From contig NZ_JACIEB010000001.1 of NCBI RefSeq assembly GCF_014196635.1, forward strand, positions 248,001 to 312,000: a DNA stretch of 64,000 bases, given 5' to 3'. Source of the stretch: Sphingobium fontiphilum (GTDB lineage Bacteria; Pseudomonadota; Alphaproteobacteria; Sphingomonadales; Sphingomonadaceae). How positions within the stretch are numbered: position 1 is the stretch's first letter; each line of letters opens with the position of its first letter. Position numbers and translations under genes: made by a program. Below are positions 18,815-28,923 of this stretch, piece after piece. The notes beneath the pieces are model-generated. The model was not told where the DNA came from and made no database searches. It saw nothing but the letters and a program-made list of their open reading frames with translations.

Positions 18815-19279
18815 TCAGGCGCATTTGGCGCAGGTGCCAAGAATTTCGATGACCGGGCGTTCGGCGTGAAAGCCCTGCTGCGCCGCGACGGCGCGTACAT
18901 CGCCGGTTACGCGGTCATTGTCGACATGGGTTGCTTCCCGGCAACGGCGGCAGACCAGGAATATGCAGTCATGCTGGCAACCGGGATGAGCGTTGGCGAT
19001 ATAGGCGTTGACGCTTTCCACCCGCACGGCGACGTTGCTGCTGACGAACAGGTCGAGAATGCGATAGACGCTGTTGGGCGCCACCCGCTTGCCCCGCGCT
19101 TTGGAGACGGCGTCGGCAATGTCATAGGCCGATGCCGGCTTGTCCTGCCCGGCGAGCGAATCGAAGATCGCCGCGCGCATCGGGGTCCATTGTTCGTCAC
19201 GCGCTTCCAGCGTCCGCCGCGCGGCGTCCGCCAGATTGGCTCCGGTCGGTTCGATGTGATGATGATGGTGGCTTGCCAT
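18815..19279 (-). CDS. Fur family regulator, probably Zur-like
   Basis: 154-residue metal-dependent repressor. The winged-helix DNA-binding part spans roughly residues 20-95 ([11 protein letters not shown], then [28 protein letters not shown]). The dimerisation domain has [16 protein letters not shown] and a terminal CAKC, giving the CxxC pairs that hold a structural zinc. The N terminus [11 protein letters not shown] contains a natural run of five histidines. Homology style points to zinc uptake regulation, but Fur, Zur and Irr cannot be separated without alignment. It lies 38 bases upstream of dxs on the same strand. Confidence 0.85.
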   Translation of the reverse strand: MASHHHHHIEPTGANLADAARRTLEARDEQWTPMRAAIFDSLAGQDKPASAYDIADAVSKARGKRVAPNSVYRILDLFVSSNVAVRVESVNAYIANAHPGCQHDCIFLVCRRCREATHVDNDRVTGDVRAVAAQQGFHAERPVIEILGTCAKCA

Positions 19280-19337
19280 CCCGACTATCTAGGCTGACGG
19301 GCGGTGCTGGGCAAGTGTCCGCCGGGCCATCCTTCCG

Positions 19338-20693
19338 TCATGGGCGCAACGCCCGGCGACTGGCCCAGCCCATGGCGACGAAGCCGACGATGGAGGCGGC
19401 GAGCGACGCCACCGCCGCGCCGACCGTGCCAAAAACCGGAAGCAGCGCGAACAGCAAGGCCAGCAGCAGGCCGGTCGTGAACATGGTGATGCGCAGCGAC
19501 AGGCTCGCATTGTCGCTCGCCATCAGGAGCGGACGGTAGCTGACGCCGATCAGGTCGATGCTGGCGCCGATGCCCAGCAGCAGCAATATGGGATAGGCCG
19601 CCAGAAAATCCGGGCCGGCGACCAGGCCCAATATCGGTTTTCCGACCGTCACGATCACGATGATGATGATGACCCCGGCGATCATCGCCAGGCGGCTGGT
19701 GCGCCGGAACAGGGCGCGAAGTTCGTCCACGCCATGCCCGCTATGGACCCGCGCAAGCTCCACGAAGATGGAGCGGGACAGGAGGCCGGAAATCTTGGTG
19801 AGCGCCTGACTGAGCTGATAGCCGAGGCGATATAGGCCCGCACCTGTCGGCCCTACGAAAGCGCCGATGATGAGGACGGCGACCTGCGATCCGACCGACG
19901 ACAGCGTGACTTGCAGGTTGGTGGCGGTCAGAAAGCCCATGATTCCCGGATTTTCGTGACGCGCGTCCATGGCGCGGCCCGCGCGCCACGGCCCCATGCG
20001 TCCGCGCGCTTCGCGCAGGGCGAGGCTCCAGTAAGTGATGGCGCAAAGCAGTTCCGCCATCGCCCAGGCGGCCAGAAAGCCGGATATGCCGGGCATCAGG
20101 AACAGCGCCGCGCCCGCGCCGATCATCCGGCCGATCGGGATCATCGTTTCCGCCAAAGTGCCTGCATCAAAGCGGTTGAACAGGCGCAGCAGGCCCATGG
20201 GCGAGGATCGGATGGTGAGCAGCATCACCGCGCAGAAGCCCAGCGCCTGCCACGCCATGGCGGGCGAAAGATCCATCATCGGACCAAAGAGCAGGACGGC
20301 GATAGCCGCCAGCGCGCATCCCGCGAGCGCGGAAACCAGGTCGATGACAATGCAGAATCGCACCAGGCGGCTGATCGCGTCGCCGCCCATGCCATCGGGG
20401 CGGTTGATATGATTCTGGCCGTAGCGAACGACGATCTGCCAACTGTCGAAGGAGACCAGGGTGCGAATGGCGGCTGCGGCGCTGAGCACCAGAGTGAAAC
20501 GGCCGAAGTCGGCCACGCCGAGGGTGCGGGTGACGATGGCGAGATAGACGAGGCTGAGCACCGCCGCCACGCCCTTGCCGCCCAGCAGCCAGGCGGTGTT
20601 GGCAAGGATACGGTTGAACCCATCCTTGCCGCCCTTCGTTGCGTGCGCGCCCGTCACCCGATGTCGATCTTTCGCTTGGCATTGCCGACCCAT
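19338..20693 (-). CDS. Polysaccharide flippase (Wzx/MOP superfamily)
   Basis: 451-residue polytopic membrane protein with about twelve to fourteen hydrophobic segments and the N-terminal LANTAWLLGGKGVAAVLSLVYLAIVTRTLG pattern of MOP-superfamily O-antigen/polysaccharide flippases. A central FLTATNLQVTLSSVGSQVAV segment is also typical. It would move lipid-linked sugars or related headgroups across the inner membrane. It is divergent from the nucleotidyltransferase gene and next to a CDP-alcohol phosphotransferase and an FkbM methyltransferase, so a role in a surface glycan or phosphoglycan is inferred. The start at 20693 is not strongly supported; the conserved region begins about 25 residues in. 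Confidence 0.85.
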   Translation of the reverse strand: MGRQCQAKDRHRVTGAHATKGGKDGFNRILANTAWLLGGKGVAAVLSLVYLAIVTRTLGVADFGRFTLVLSAAAAIRTLVSFDSWQIVVRYGQNHINRPDGMGGDAISRLVRFCIVIDLVSALAGCALAAIAVLLFGPMMDLSPAMAWQALGFCAVMLLTIRSSPMGLLRLFNRFDAGTLAETMIPIGRMIGAGAALFLMPGISGFLAAWAMAELLCAITYWSLALREARGRMGPWRAGRAMDARHENPGIMGFLTATNLQVTLSSVGSQVAVLIIGAFVGPTGAGLYRLGYQLSQALTKISGLLSRSIFVELARVHSGHGVDELRALFRRTSRLAMIAGVIIIIVIVTVGKPILGLVAGPDFLAAYPILLLLGIGASIDLIGVSYRPLLMASDNASLSLRITMFTTGLLLALLFALLPVFGTVGAAVASLAASIVGFVAMGWASRRALRP

Positions 20694-20799
20694 CCGGCGG
20701 GCGATTGTCTAGGCGGGTCGGGGGCTTTGAGCAATCATGCTGTGCGTCGGGCGCACGGGGCCTGTTTTTGCGCCGCGCATTGGGCTATGGCCGCGCGCC

Positions 20800-21564
20800 A
20801 TGACCATTAGCAAAGCCATCATTCTTTCCGCCGGGCAGGGATCGCGCCTGTTGCCGCTGACCCGCGACGTCCCCAAATGCCTGATCGATTTCAACGGGCG
20901 CAGCCTGGTGAGCTGGCAGGTCGCTGCTCTGGCCGCAAACGGCGTGACCGACATTGTCGTGGTGACGGGGTTCCGCACCGAAAGGGTCGAGGACCATGCG
21001 CTGCAACTCTACCGCGACACCGGCGCGCGCATCCGCACGTTGTTCAACCCTTTCTATCAGGTGGCCGACAATCTGGGCACCTGCTGGATCGCGCGGGAAG
21101 AGATGGACCGCGATTTCATCATCCTGAACGGCGACACCATCATTTCGGACGAGATCGTGGCCAGGCTGATCGCTGGCGCGAGCGAACCGATTACGGTCAC
21201 TGTCGACGTCAAGGACGACTATGACGATGATGATATGAAGGTGAACCGCGACGATGCCGGCCGGCTGCACGCCATCGGCAAGCGGTTGCTGCCCCATGAC
21301 ACCAATGCCGAATCGATCGGCATGCTGGCCTTCACCGGCGATGGTCCGGCAATCTTCCGCAACCAGATCGACCAGATGATGCGCACGCCCGAGGGCGTTG
21401 AACGCTGGTATCTGCGCGCCATCGACATCATTGCCAAGGGCAACCGGGTCGGCACCGTGTCGATCGAGGGGATGGACTGGCAGGAGGTCGATTTCCCGCA
21501 GGATGTCGAAGCCGCCGACGCGCTGACCGCTCGCTGGGTGGCCGAGGGCCGCTACGCGAAATAG
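20800..21564 (+). CDS. Sugar/choline-phosphate nucleotidyltransferase (LicC-like)
   Basis: 254-residue GT-A-fold nucleotidyltransferase. KAIILSAGQGSRLLPLTRDVPKCLIDF is the NTP-binding P-loop-like signature and FIILNGDTIIS carries the metal-binding Asp. An unusual Asp run (DDYDDDDMKV) occurs about residue 145. The closest style is phosphocholine cytidylyltransferase (LicC) and inositol-phosphate cytidylyltransferase relatives, making CDP- or UDP-activated alcohols. The partner CDP-alcohol phosphotransferase gene 400 bases away supports a CDP product; this is inference. The 3' end overlaps the convergent HIT gene by 13 bases. The in-frame start at 20737 is disfavoured because the domain begins at 20800. 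Confidence 0.85.
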   Translation: MTISKAIILSAGQGSRLLPLTRDVPKCLIDFNGRSLVSWQVAALAANGVTDIVVVTGFRTERVEDHALQLYRDTGARIRTLFNPFYQVADNLGTCWIAREEMDRDFIILNGDTIISDEIVARLIAGASEPITVTVDVKDDYDDDDMKVNRDDAGRLHAIGKRLLPHDTNAESIGMLAFTGDGPAIFRNQIDQMMRTPEGVERWYLRAIDIIAKGNRVGTVSIEGMDWQEVDFPQDVEAADALTARWVAEGRYAK

Positions 21565-21980
21565 GGTCTGAGCCAGCCGGTCATCGCCTCGACCTGACCG
21601 GTGTCCAGTTTGACCGCCTGGCCAAGGTCGGGCTGGCCGGGCCAGCCCGCGTCCGTCACCGTCAGGCCTGCTGCCGTCCGTGCGCCCTCATAACGGGGCA
21701 GCACATGGAAATGGACATGCGGGTCGACCATCATCAGCATCAGATAGTTGATCTTTGCATGGCCGACAGCCTTCGTCAGCGCGGCTTCGATGGCCGATGT
21801 CGCCGCCTTGAGTTCGGCATGGGCTTCAGAGGGCAGGTCGCCAAAAGCGGTCGCGTGGGATTTCGCAGCCAGCACCAGCGCGCCCAGCGTTGGCTGGGCC
21901 GGGCGCAGCAGGACGACCCAATGGTCGAATTCCGCGACCAGCGTTGCGGGGTAGCCAAATTTGATGAAGGTGTCGTTCAT
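21552..21980 (-). CDS. HIT family hydrolase
   Basis: 142-residue histidine-triad nucleotide hydrolase. The catalytic HVHFHVLPRYEG motif lies near residue 88, preceded by INYLMLMMVDP. HIT enzymes hydrolyse nucleoside phosphoramidates or Ap4A-like compounds in the cytoplasm; the substrate here is unknown. The start at 21980 (MNDTFIKFG) overlaps the stop of the upstream CDP-alcohol phosphotransferase gene (ATGA), so the two are translationally coupled, which suggests it may clean up nucleotide by-products of that pathway. Confidence 0.9.
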   Translation of the reverse strand: MNDTFIKFGYPATLVAEFDHWVVLLRPAQPTLGALVLAAKSHATAFGDLPSEAHAELKAATSAIEAALTKAVGHAKINYLMLMMVDPHVHFHVLPRYEGARTAAGLTVTDAGWPGQPDLGQAVKLDTGQVEAMTGWLRPYFA

Positions 21981-23092
21981 GCCTGTTCCAGCCATGACCG
22001 GATGGGCGCAGTGCGGGCCCGAACCATGGCCTGCGCCAGCCGGACCGCGTGAAAGACGAGCGACAGCGCGGTCCAGATCGCCACCGCGACAAGGCCCCAG
22101 TCAGGACGGCCGGCCAGCGTCGCGAAAAACAGTATCACCATGTTGGGATTGCGCCGCGCCGTAATCAGGCGGAAATCCGAATCGGCCTTTTCCCAGACAT
22201 GGATATGCATGTTGTAGAGGCGCATGAACGCCCCTTCGATCAAACGCTGGACGACATAGCCGGCGATGATGACGAGCAGGCTCCAGTAAAGCGCGTCAGG
22301 GGTTAATGGTCGACCATAGGCGGCGAGGCCGACGCCCCAGGCGACCCACCAGAAGGGCGGGTGAACCAGGTCGATGCCATGATCGAAGATATTCCCCCAA
22401 TAGGAGGATGTGACGGTGCAACGCGCCAGCTTCCCGTCGACGGTGTCAAGCACCATGAACACCAGCCCCATCGCCATGCCCGACCAGTAATGGCCATGCC
22501 AGAAGGCGAAGGTGGCGAGCACGCACAATAGGGCGCCGATGGCCGTCACCATATTTGGCGTCATGCCGATTCGCGCGGCGATGCGGGTGAGCACCAGCGC
22601 CCATTCGGGCCAGAGATATTTGGTCAACAGGTCGGTGACGCCCTTATAGGCGCCGAAATAGCTCGCCCGTTCGGCCGCGCGCAGCGTCTGGACATTCAGC
22701 GGCATGGCGAAGGGCTGTTCGCGCTTGCGAAGCTGTTCGTTGAGGATGCTGGCGCCATCCTCCATCGCGACGACAGTCAGGCCGGTGTCGTCGGGAAGGG
22801 GTGCGCCATCCCGCATGGCGGCTTCGGCGGCGGCGCGTTCGGGCGCGGTGCGGCAATGGGCGATCACGGGCACGCCGCCAAGCGTCAGAACCTCGCCCGG
22901 CCGTTTGGCGAAATGGCGCAGCCAGGCGGGGTCGAAGGCGTGCGCGCAACTGGCGAGCAGCACGGAGCCGTCAGCCGATCCGCCCTCGCCCACGGGCATC
23001 TTCATGGCCCGCGCCAGGCGGCATATGCGTTCCCGGGTCGTAATGCCCCAGAACAGCGTATCATTGGCGCCCACGGGGAATATGCTCGTCAT
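21977..23092 (-). CDS. CDP-alcohol phosphatidyltransferase with extra N-terminal domain
   Basis: 371 residues. The C-terminal part (about 165-350) is a CDP-alcohol phosphotransferase: the D-x2-DG-x2-AR-x8-G-x3-D-x3-D motif is present as DTVDGKLAR, then G and DHGID, followed by several membrane helices. The N-terminal 140 residues look like a degenerate nucleotidyltransferase-type domain, as in the two-domain IPCT/DIPPS enzymes that make phosphodiester-linked inositols. The true cytidylyltransferase may be the separate gene at 20800. The product could be an unusual phospholipid or phosphodiester osmolyte; the acceptor alcohol is unknown. It is coupled by ATGA to the HIT gene downstream. Confidence 0.85.
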   Translation of the reverse strand: MTSIFPVGANDTLFWGITTRERICRLARAMKMPVGEGGSADGSVLLASCAHAFDPAWLRHFAKRPGEVLTLGGVPVIAHCRTAPERAAAEAAMRDGAPLPDDTGLTVVAMEDGASILNEQLRKREQPFAMPLNVQTLRAAERASYFGAYKGVTDLLTKYLWPEWALVLTRIAARIGMTPNMVTAIGALLCVLATFAFWHGHYWSGMAMGLVFMVLDTVDGKLARCTVTSSYWGNIFDHGIDLVHPPFWWVAWGVGLAAYGRPLTPDALYWSLLVIIAGYVVQRLIEGAFMRLYNMHIHVWEKADSDFRLITARRNPNMVILFFATLAGRPDWGLVAVAIWTALSLVFHAVRLAQAMVRARTAPIRSWLEQA

Positions 23093-23250
23093 CGCGTCAG
23101 TCTATGTCCTTGTTGGCGGGGGTTCCGCGCGTAGGCGCTATTTAGCGCAATGGCCCATAATCACAATCGCGGCATCCCCTTGTATTGCGTGCTTTACAAG
23201 CGCGTCGATCGGAGCGACGAGTGGGCCGGGGTCGAAAAGGGGGGAGAGCC

Positions 23251-24174
23251 ATGTCTCTTGCAAGGGTCGCGCAGGCGCTGCCGCCAAATTTCCGAATCAT
23301 GTTTGCCGATGTGGGGTCGGCCGGCGGGATACACCGACGCTGGAAGCCCGTGCGCGGTCATGTGCAGGCATTGTTGTTCGATCCGCTCGACCCGCAGCCG
23401 GACGACGATGCCAACCGCTATTTCCCGTTCGCTCTGGCCGAGCAGGCCGGGACCGCGACGTTGAACGTCACCCGGCGCATTTCGATGACATCGGTTTTGC
23501 AGCCCAATGCGCCATTGCTGGCCCGCTTCTGGGACAAGCCCGATCATACGCGGATCGAACGGACGATATCGGTTCAGACCGATACGCTGGATCATTTGAT
23601 GGCGCAGGGCGGCATCGCCGTCGATGTCATGAAGATCGACGTGCAGGGGTTTGAACGGTCGATCCTGGCGGGGGCGGAAGAGACGCTGGAGCGATCACTG
23701 TTCCTGGCCGAAATCGAATTGTCGTTCATCGACCGCTATTCCGGACTGACCCGGTTCGAGGATGTGGTCCGCCATATGCGGCAAAAGGGGCTGGAGCTCG
23801 TCGATATCGGCAGGATCAAGCGCTATCGTTATCGAAACGCCATGGGTATCGTCAATCCGGGGCTTGGCATGGGGGATCGCGCCGGTCGCGTGGCCTTTTG
23901 CGACGCGACCTTCATGCTGAACGACGATCTTCTGCGCGAGCGCATATTGGCGGGCGGCGGCGGCAATGGCACGGACCTGGGGCTGAAAGCGATCATCGCG
24001 CTTCTGGTCCATGGCAAGGCGGATGTCGCCGCCTGGCTGTTCGACGCCTGTGCGGACACGCTGCCGGACCGGGCGCGGGCGGCGCTGCAAAAATATCTCG
24101 TTGGGCTGGGCGGGCGCCATTTTGGTCGCCGGGGCTGGCACAAGGCGCTCGACTATCTGGCGCGCAAGGTCTGA
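23251..24174 (+). CDS. FkbM family methyltransferase
   Basis: 307-residue SAM-dependent methyltransferase. MFADVGSAGG near the N terminus is the SAM-binding loop, and DVMKIDVQGFERSILAGAEETL (about 130-150) is the hallmark FkbM segment, with LAEIELSFIDRYSG after it. FkbM enzymes O-methylate sugars or polyketides, so methylation of a surface glycan is a fair inference given the adjacent flippase and nucleotidyltransferase. The start at 23251 follows AGGGGGGAGAG; the earlier in-frame start at 23185 is weak. The C-terminal ~100 residues are helical and not part of the core fold. Confidence 0.88.
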   Translation: MSLARVAQALPPNFRIMFADVGSAGGIHRRWKPVRGHVQALLFDPLDPQPDDDANRYFPFALAEQAGTATLNVTRRISMTSVLQPNAPLLARFWDKPDHTRIERTISVQTDTLDHLMAQGGIAVDVMKIDVQGFERSILAGAEETLERSLFLAEIELSFIDRYSGLTRFEDVVRHMRQKGLELVDIGRIKRYRYRNAMGIVNPGLGMGDRAGRVAFCDATFMLNDDLLRERILAGGGGNGTDLGLKAIIALLVHGKADVAAWLFDACADTLPDRARAALQKYLVGLGGRHFGRRGWHKALDYLARKV

Positions 24175-24264
24175 CAGGCGAACCGCGCTTTTTGCAGTGC
24201 GATGCTTGACTATGGGGCGGCTATATTGTTGACGGGGCCGACGACTCAACGGGATGGCAGGAAC

Positions 24265-25053
24265 ATGGCCGAATTTGCATTGCCCAAGAACAGCAAGATC
24301 TCTGGCAAGGGTGTGGTGCACAAGGCGCCCGACGGTGCGGCGAACGTCAAATCGTTCAAAGTCTATCGCTATGACCCTGATTCGGGGCAAAACCCGCGTT
24401 ACGACACGTTCGAAATCGACCTCGACAATTGCGGCCCCATGGTGCTCGACGCGCTGCTCAAGATCAAGAATGAGTATGACGCGACGCTGACCTTCCGCCG
24501 GTCGTGCCGCGAGGGCATTTGCGGTTCCTGCTCGATGAACATGAACGGCAAGAACGGCCTGGCCTGCACCACCGCGATCGAGGATTGTTCGGGGAAGGAA
24601 GTGCGGATCACGCCGCTGCCGCACATGGACGTGATCAAGGATCTCGTTCCCGACTTCACCCATTTCTATGCCCAGTATAATTCCATCCAGCCCTGGCTGA
24701 AGACAGTGAGCCCCGCGCCTTCGGGCAAGGAGCGACTCCAGTCGCCCGAAGATCGCGAAAAGCTGGACGGCCTTTACGAGTGCATCCTGTGCGCCTGCTG
24801 CTCGACCAGTTGCCCGAGCTACTGGTGGAACAGCGACAAGTTCCTGGGCCCGGCGATCCTGCTTCAGGCCTATCGCTGGCTGGCCGACAGTCGCGACGAG
24901 TTTACCGGCGAGCGCCTGGATGAGCTGGAAGACCCCTTCCGCCTCTATCGTTGCCATACGATTATGAACTGCGCCAATGTCTGCCCCAAGGGCCTGTCGC
25001 CCGCCAAGGCGATTGCGGAAACCAAGAAGATGATGGTCGAACGGCAGCTCTGA
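24265..25053 (+). CDS. sdhB: Succinate dehydrogenase iron-sulfur subunit
   Basis: 262-residue electron-transfer subunit of complex II. The [2Fe-2S] ligands are in [16 protein letters not shown]...CTT (residues about 75-110). The [4Fe-4S]/[3Fe-4S] ligands are in [12 protein letters not shown] and [17 protein letters not shown]. The start at 24265 has GGCAGGA just upstream; the longer frame from 24202 is not family-like. It is detached from sdhA by about 23 kb and heads a TCA-cycle gene run, with a thioesterase gene starting five bases downstream. Confidence 0.97.
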   Translation: MAEFALPKNSKISGKGVVHKAPDGAANVKSFKVYRYDPDSGQNPRYDTFEIDLDNCGPMVLDALLKIKNEYDATLTFRRSCREGICGSCSMNMNGKNGLACTTAIEDCSGKEVRITPLPHMDVIKDLVPDFTHFYAQYNSIQPWLKTVSPAPSGKERLQSPEDREKLDGLYECILCACCSTSCPSYWWNSDKFLGPAILLQAYRWLADSRDEFTGERLDELEDPFRLYRCHTIMNCANVCPKGLSPAKAIAETKKMMVERQL

Positions 25054-25057
25054 TCCA

Positions 25058-25516
25058 GTGAGCGATGGTGTTGCGGGAGGCTTGCCCGTCCCTGATGGCC
25101 AATGGGCGGGATGGACGATATGGTCCGAACCCTCTCCGAACACCTTCTTTCAGGCGATCGGGCGCAGCTATATCCGCGCTGATGGCGACAATCGCGCGCT
25201 TGTGGGCCTGGAAACCGCGGTCGGCCATCGCAACAGGCAGGACAATCTGCATGGCGGTTTCATCGCCACCTTTGCAGATCACGCCTTTTTTGGCGGCCTG
25301 TTCGCCATGGGACATGTGGAGCATGCCAGTGGCCTGACCATCGACCTGTCGATGCAATATCTGGGCGCCGGGCGCGTCGGGCCGCCTGTGATGGCCGAGG
25401 TCGAATTGCTGCGCGAGACCGGGCGTTTGATGTTCATGCGCCTGATGATCAGGCAGGACGGGGAGCCGATAGCGGCTTCGGCCGCCACAATTCGCAAGGC
25501 TTCCAGGCGGCAGTGA
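25058..25516 (+). CDS. PaaI-type hotdog-fold thioesterase
   Basis: 152-residue hotdog-fold acyl-CoA thioesterase of the 4HBT/PaaI type. The active-site helix reads NLHGGFIATFADHAFFGG (about 64-81) and SGLTIDLSMQYLG gives the central strand. The substrate acyl-CoA is unknown. It begins with GTG five bases after sdhB and its TGA overlaps the GTG of zapE (GTGA), so it is embedded in the TCA-gene transcript. A role in balancing CoA thioesters there would be speculative. Confidence 0.85.
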   Translation: MSDGVAGGLPVPDGQWAGWTIWSEPSPNTFFQAIGRSYIRADGDNRALVGLETAVGHRNRQDNLHGGFIATFADHAFFGGLFAMGHVEHASGLTIDLSMQYLGAGRVGPPVMAEVELLRETGRLMFMRLMIRQDGEPIAASAATIRKASRRQ

Positions 25517-26625
25517 CGGCTGTTCTGACCCGATATGAAGGGCTTGTGGCCGCCGGCGAACTGCGCGCCGACCCTGACCAGCGCGCGGCGGCCGGGAGGC
25601 TGACCCTGCTCCAGCGCGAACTGGAAGAAACGCCGCCGCGCGGTTCCACCCTCTGGAAATTATTGCGCAAGGCGCCGGAGCCCCCGCGCGGTCTTTACAT
25701 GTGGGGCGGCGTCGGCCGGGGCAAGTCCATGCTGATGGATCTGTTCTTCGAAACTGTTCAGGTGCAGCGAAAGCGCCGGGTCCATTTCCATGAATTCATG
25801 CTGGACGTCCACGCTCGCCTGGCCGAGGCCCGCAAGGGCGAGAAGGGCGACCCCATTCCCCCTGTCGTGGAGGCGCTGGCCGACGAAGCGCGCCTGCTTT
25901 GCTTTGACGAGATGGTGGTCAACAACATGGCCGATGCGGCGATCATGTCGCGCCTGTTCACCGGCCTTCTGGAAAAGCGCGTGACCATCGTCACCACGTC
26001 CAACCGCGCGCCCGACGATCTTTACAAGGACGGCCTGAACCGCCAGTTGTTTTTGCCCTTCATTGATCTCATCAAGGCCAGGCTGGATGTGATGACGCTC
26101 GACGGGCCGACGGACTATCGGCTCGATCGGCTGGGTGATGCGACGCTTTGGCATTCGCCCAATGGCCCGGAAGCCACGGCGGCGCTCAGCGCAGCCTTTT
26201 TCCGGCTGACCGATTACCCTGTCGAGGATCGGGCCCATGTGCCGGCCGAGGACATCAAGGTTCAGGGCGGACGGACGCTGCATGTCCCAAAGAGCCTGAA
26301 GGGCGTCGCTGTCTTTTCCTTCAAGCGCTTGTGTGTCGACGCCCGGGGCGCTCCCGATTATCTGGCGGTCGCCCGGCGCTATCACACCATCATCCTGGTG
26401 GGGATTCCTGTCCTGGGACCGGAAAAGCGGAACGAGGCGGCGCGGTTCAAGACGCTGATCGATGCGCTTTATGAATATAAGGTCAAGCTGCTGGCGTCCG
26501 CCGACGCGGAGCCAGCGCAACTCTATCCGTCAGGCGATGGCGCGTTTGAGTTCGAACGCACCGTTTCGCGACTGATGGAAATGCAGTCGGACGACTATCT
26601 GGCGCTGGGCCACGGATCGAAATAG
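25513..26625 (+). CDS. zapE: AFG1-like ATPase, cell division protein ZapE
   Basis: 370-residue AAA-type ATPase of the AFG1/ZapE family. Walker A is GGVGRGKSMLMD (about residue 60), Walker B LLCFDEMVV, sensor I TTSNRAPDDLY, and the C-terminal VFSFKRLC motif is typical. E. coli ZapE associates with the Z ring under anaerobic or heat stress; mitochondrial AFG1 handles respiratory-chain proteins, which fits a position next to sdhB and mdh. GTG start, overlapping the preceding stop by four bases. Confidence 0.93.
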   Translation: MTAVLTRYEGLVAAGELRADPDQRAAAGRLTLLQRELEETPPRGSTLWKLLRKAPEPPRGLYMWGGVGRGKSMLMDLFFETVQVQRKRRVHFHEFMLDVHARLAEARKGEKGDPIPPVVEALADEARLLCFDEMVVNNMADAAIMSRLFTGLLEKRVTIVTTSNRAPDDLYKDGLNRQLFLPFIDLIKARLDVMTLDGPTDYRLDRLGDATLWHSPNGPEATAALSAAFFRLTDYPVEDRAHVPAEDIKVQGGRTLHVPKSLKGVAVFSFKRLCVDARGAPDYLAVARRYHTIILVGIPVLGPEKRNEAARFKTLIDALYEYKVKLLASADAEPAQLYPSGDGAFEFERTVSRLMEMQSDDYLALGHGSK

Positions 26626-27896
<1,271 letters not shown>

Positions 27897-27913
27897 AGCA
27901 AATCGACCTGCAC

Positions 27914-27950
27914 CGGTTCGCTCAGGTAAGTGCGCAGCCTGAGCGGACCG
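27914..27950 (+). other. Strong hairpin in the mdh-sucD gap
   Basis: Thirteen-bp stem with one G-U pair (27914-27926 with 27938-27950; core CGCTCAGG/CCTGAGCG) and an 11-base loop. It lies 17 bases after the mdh stop and is not followed by a T-run. It may be an mRNA processing or stabilising structure that sets the mdh/sucD ratio. Confidence 0.65.
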
Positions 27951-27993
27951 ATCCCGGACCGTGAATTGCCACGCCATGAAGAGAGGGGCTTCC

Positions 27994-28878
27994 ATGTCCA
28001 TTTTGGTGAACAAGAACACCAAGGTCATTACCCAGGGTATGACCGGTGCCACCGGCACTTTCCACACTGAAACCGCGCTGGCCTATGGCACGCAGATGGT
28101 TGGCGGCGTCACGCCGGGCAAGGGCGGCACGACCCATATCGGTCTGCCCATGTTCGACACTGTGGCCGAAGCCAAGACGAAAACCGGCGCTGACGCTTCG
28201 GTCATCTATGTTCCGCCGCCGTTCGCGGCGGATTCGATCCTGGAAGCGATCGACGCCGAAATCCCCCTGATCGTGTGCATCACCGAAGGCATTCCGGTGC
28301 TGGACATGGTGAAGGTGAAGCGCGCCCTGTCGGGCAGCAAGTCGCGCCTGATCGGCCCGAACTGTCCCGGCCTGCTGACGCCGGGCGAATGCAAGATCGG
28401 CATCATGCCCGGCAACATCTTCTCCAAGGGTTCGGTCGGCGTCGTGTCGCGTTCCGGCACGCTGACCTATGAAGCGGTGTTCCAGACCACCAATGCGGGC
28501 CTGGGCCAGACCACGGCCGTCGGCATCGGCGGCGATCCGGTCAACGGCACCAACTTCATCGACGTGCTGGAACTGTTCCTGGCTGACGACGCCACCGAAT
28601 CGATCATCATGATCGGCGAAATCGGCGGCGACGCGGAAGAACAGGCTGCCCAGTTCCTGATCGATGAAGCCAAGAAGGGTCGCAAGAAGCCGATGGCCGG
28701 CTTCATTGCCGGCCGCACGGCTCCTCCGGGCCGTCGCATGGGCCATGCCGGTGCGATCGTTTCGGGCGGCAAGGGCGACGCGGAAAGCAAGATCGCCGCG
28801 ATGGAAGCGGCCGGCATCAAGGTTGCCGCCAGCCCGTCGCTGTTGGGCGAGACGCTGCTCGAAGTGCTGAAGGGCTGA
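27994..28878 (+). CDS. sucD: Succinyl-CoA synthetase alpha subunit
   Basis: 294-residue alpha subunit of succinyl-CoA synthetase, carrying the phosphohistidine that relays phosphate between succinyl-CoA and ADP/GDP. The CoA-binding N terminus is [40 protein letters not shown] and the phosphohistidine loop [18 protein letters not shown] are canonical. GAGAGGGG precedes the ATG at 27994. The beta subunit gene sucC, usually immediately upstream, is missing here and must be elsewhere for the enzyme to work. Confidence 0.97.
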   Translation: MSILVNKNTKVITQGMTGATGTFHTETALAYGTQMVGGVTPGKGGTTHIGLPMFDTVAEAKTKTGADASVIYVPPPFAADSILEAIDAEIPLIVCITEGIPVLDMVKVKRALSGSKSRLIGPNCPGLLTPGECKIGIMPGNIFSKGSVGVVSRSGTLTYEAVFQTTNAGLGQTTAVGIGGDPVNGTNFIDVLELFLADDATESIIMIGEIGGDAEEQAAQFLIDEAKKGRKKPMAGFIAGRTAPPGRRMGHAGAIVSGGKGDAESKIAAMEAAGIKVAASPSLLGETLLEVLKG

Positions 28879-28895
28879 GCCATATCTGGCTCGAA

Positions 28896-28923
28896 TGGCG
28901 GCCGGGCTGCACCCCGGCCGCCA
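28896..28923 (+). other. Perfect hairpin between sucD and sucA
   Basis: Perfect 11-bp GC stem (28896-28906 with 28913-28923) and a six-base loop, followed only by CTTTCCCC. It is a weak terminator-like or attenuating structure within the TCA operon, 17 bases after the sucD stop. Confidence 0.6.

Noticed and set aside
16834-18852. 672-codon open frame antisense to dxs
   Set aside because: His/Arg/Gly-rich composition without domains; the opposite strand encodes an intact Dxs.
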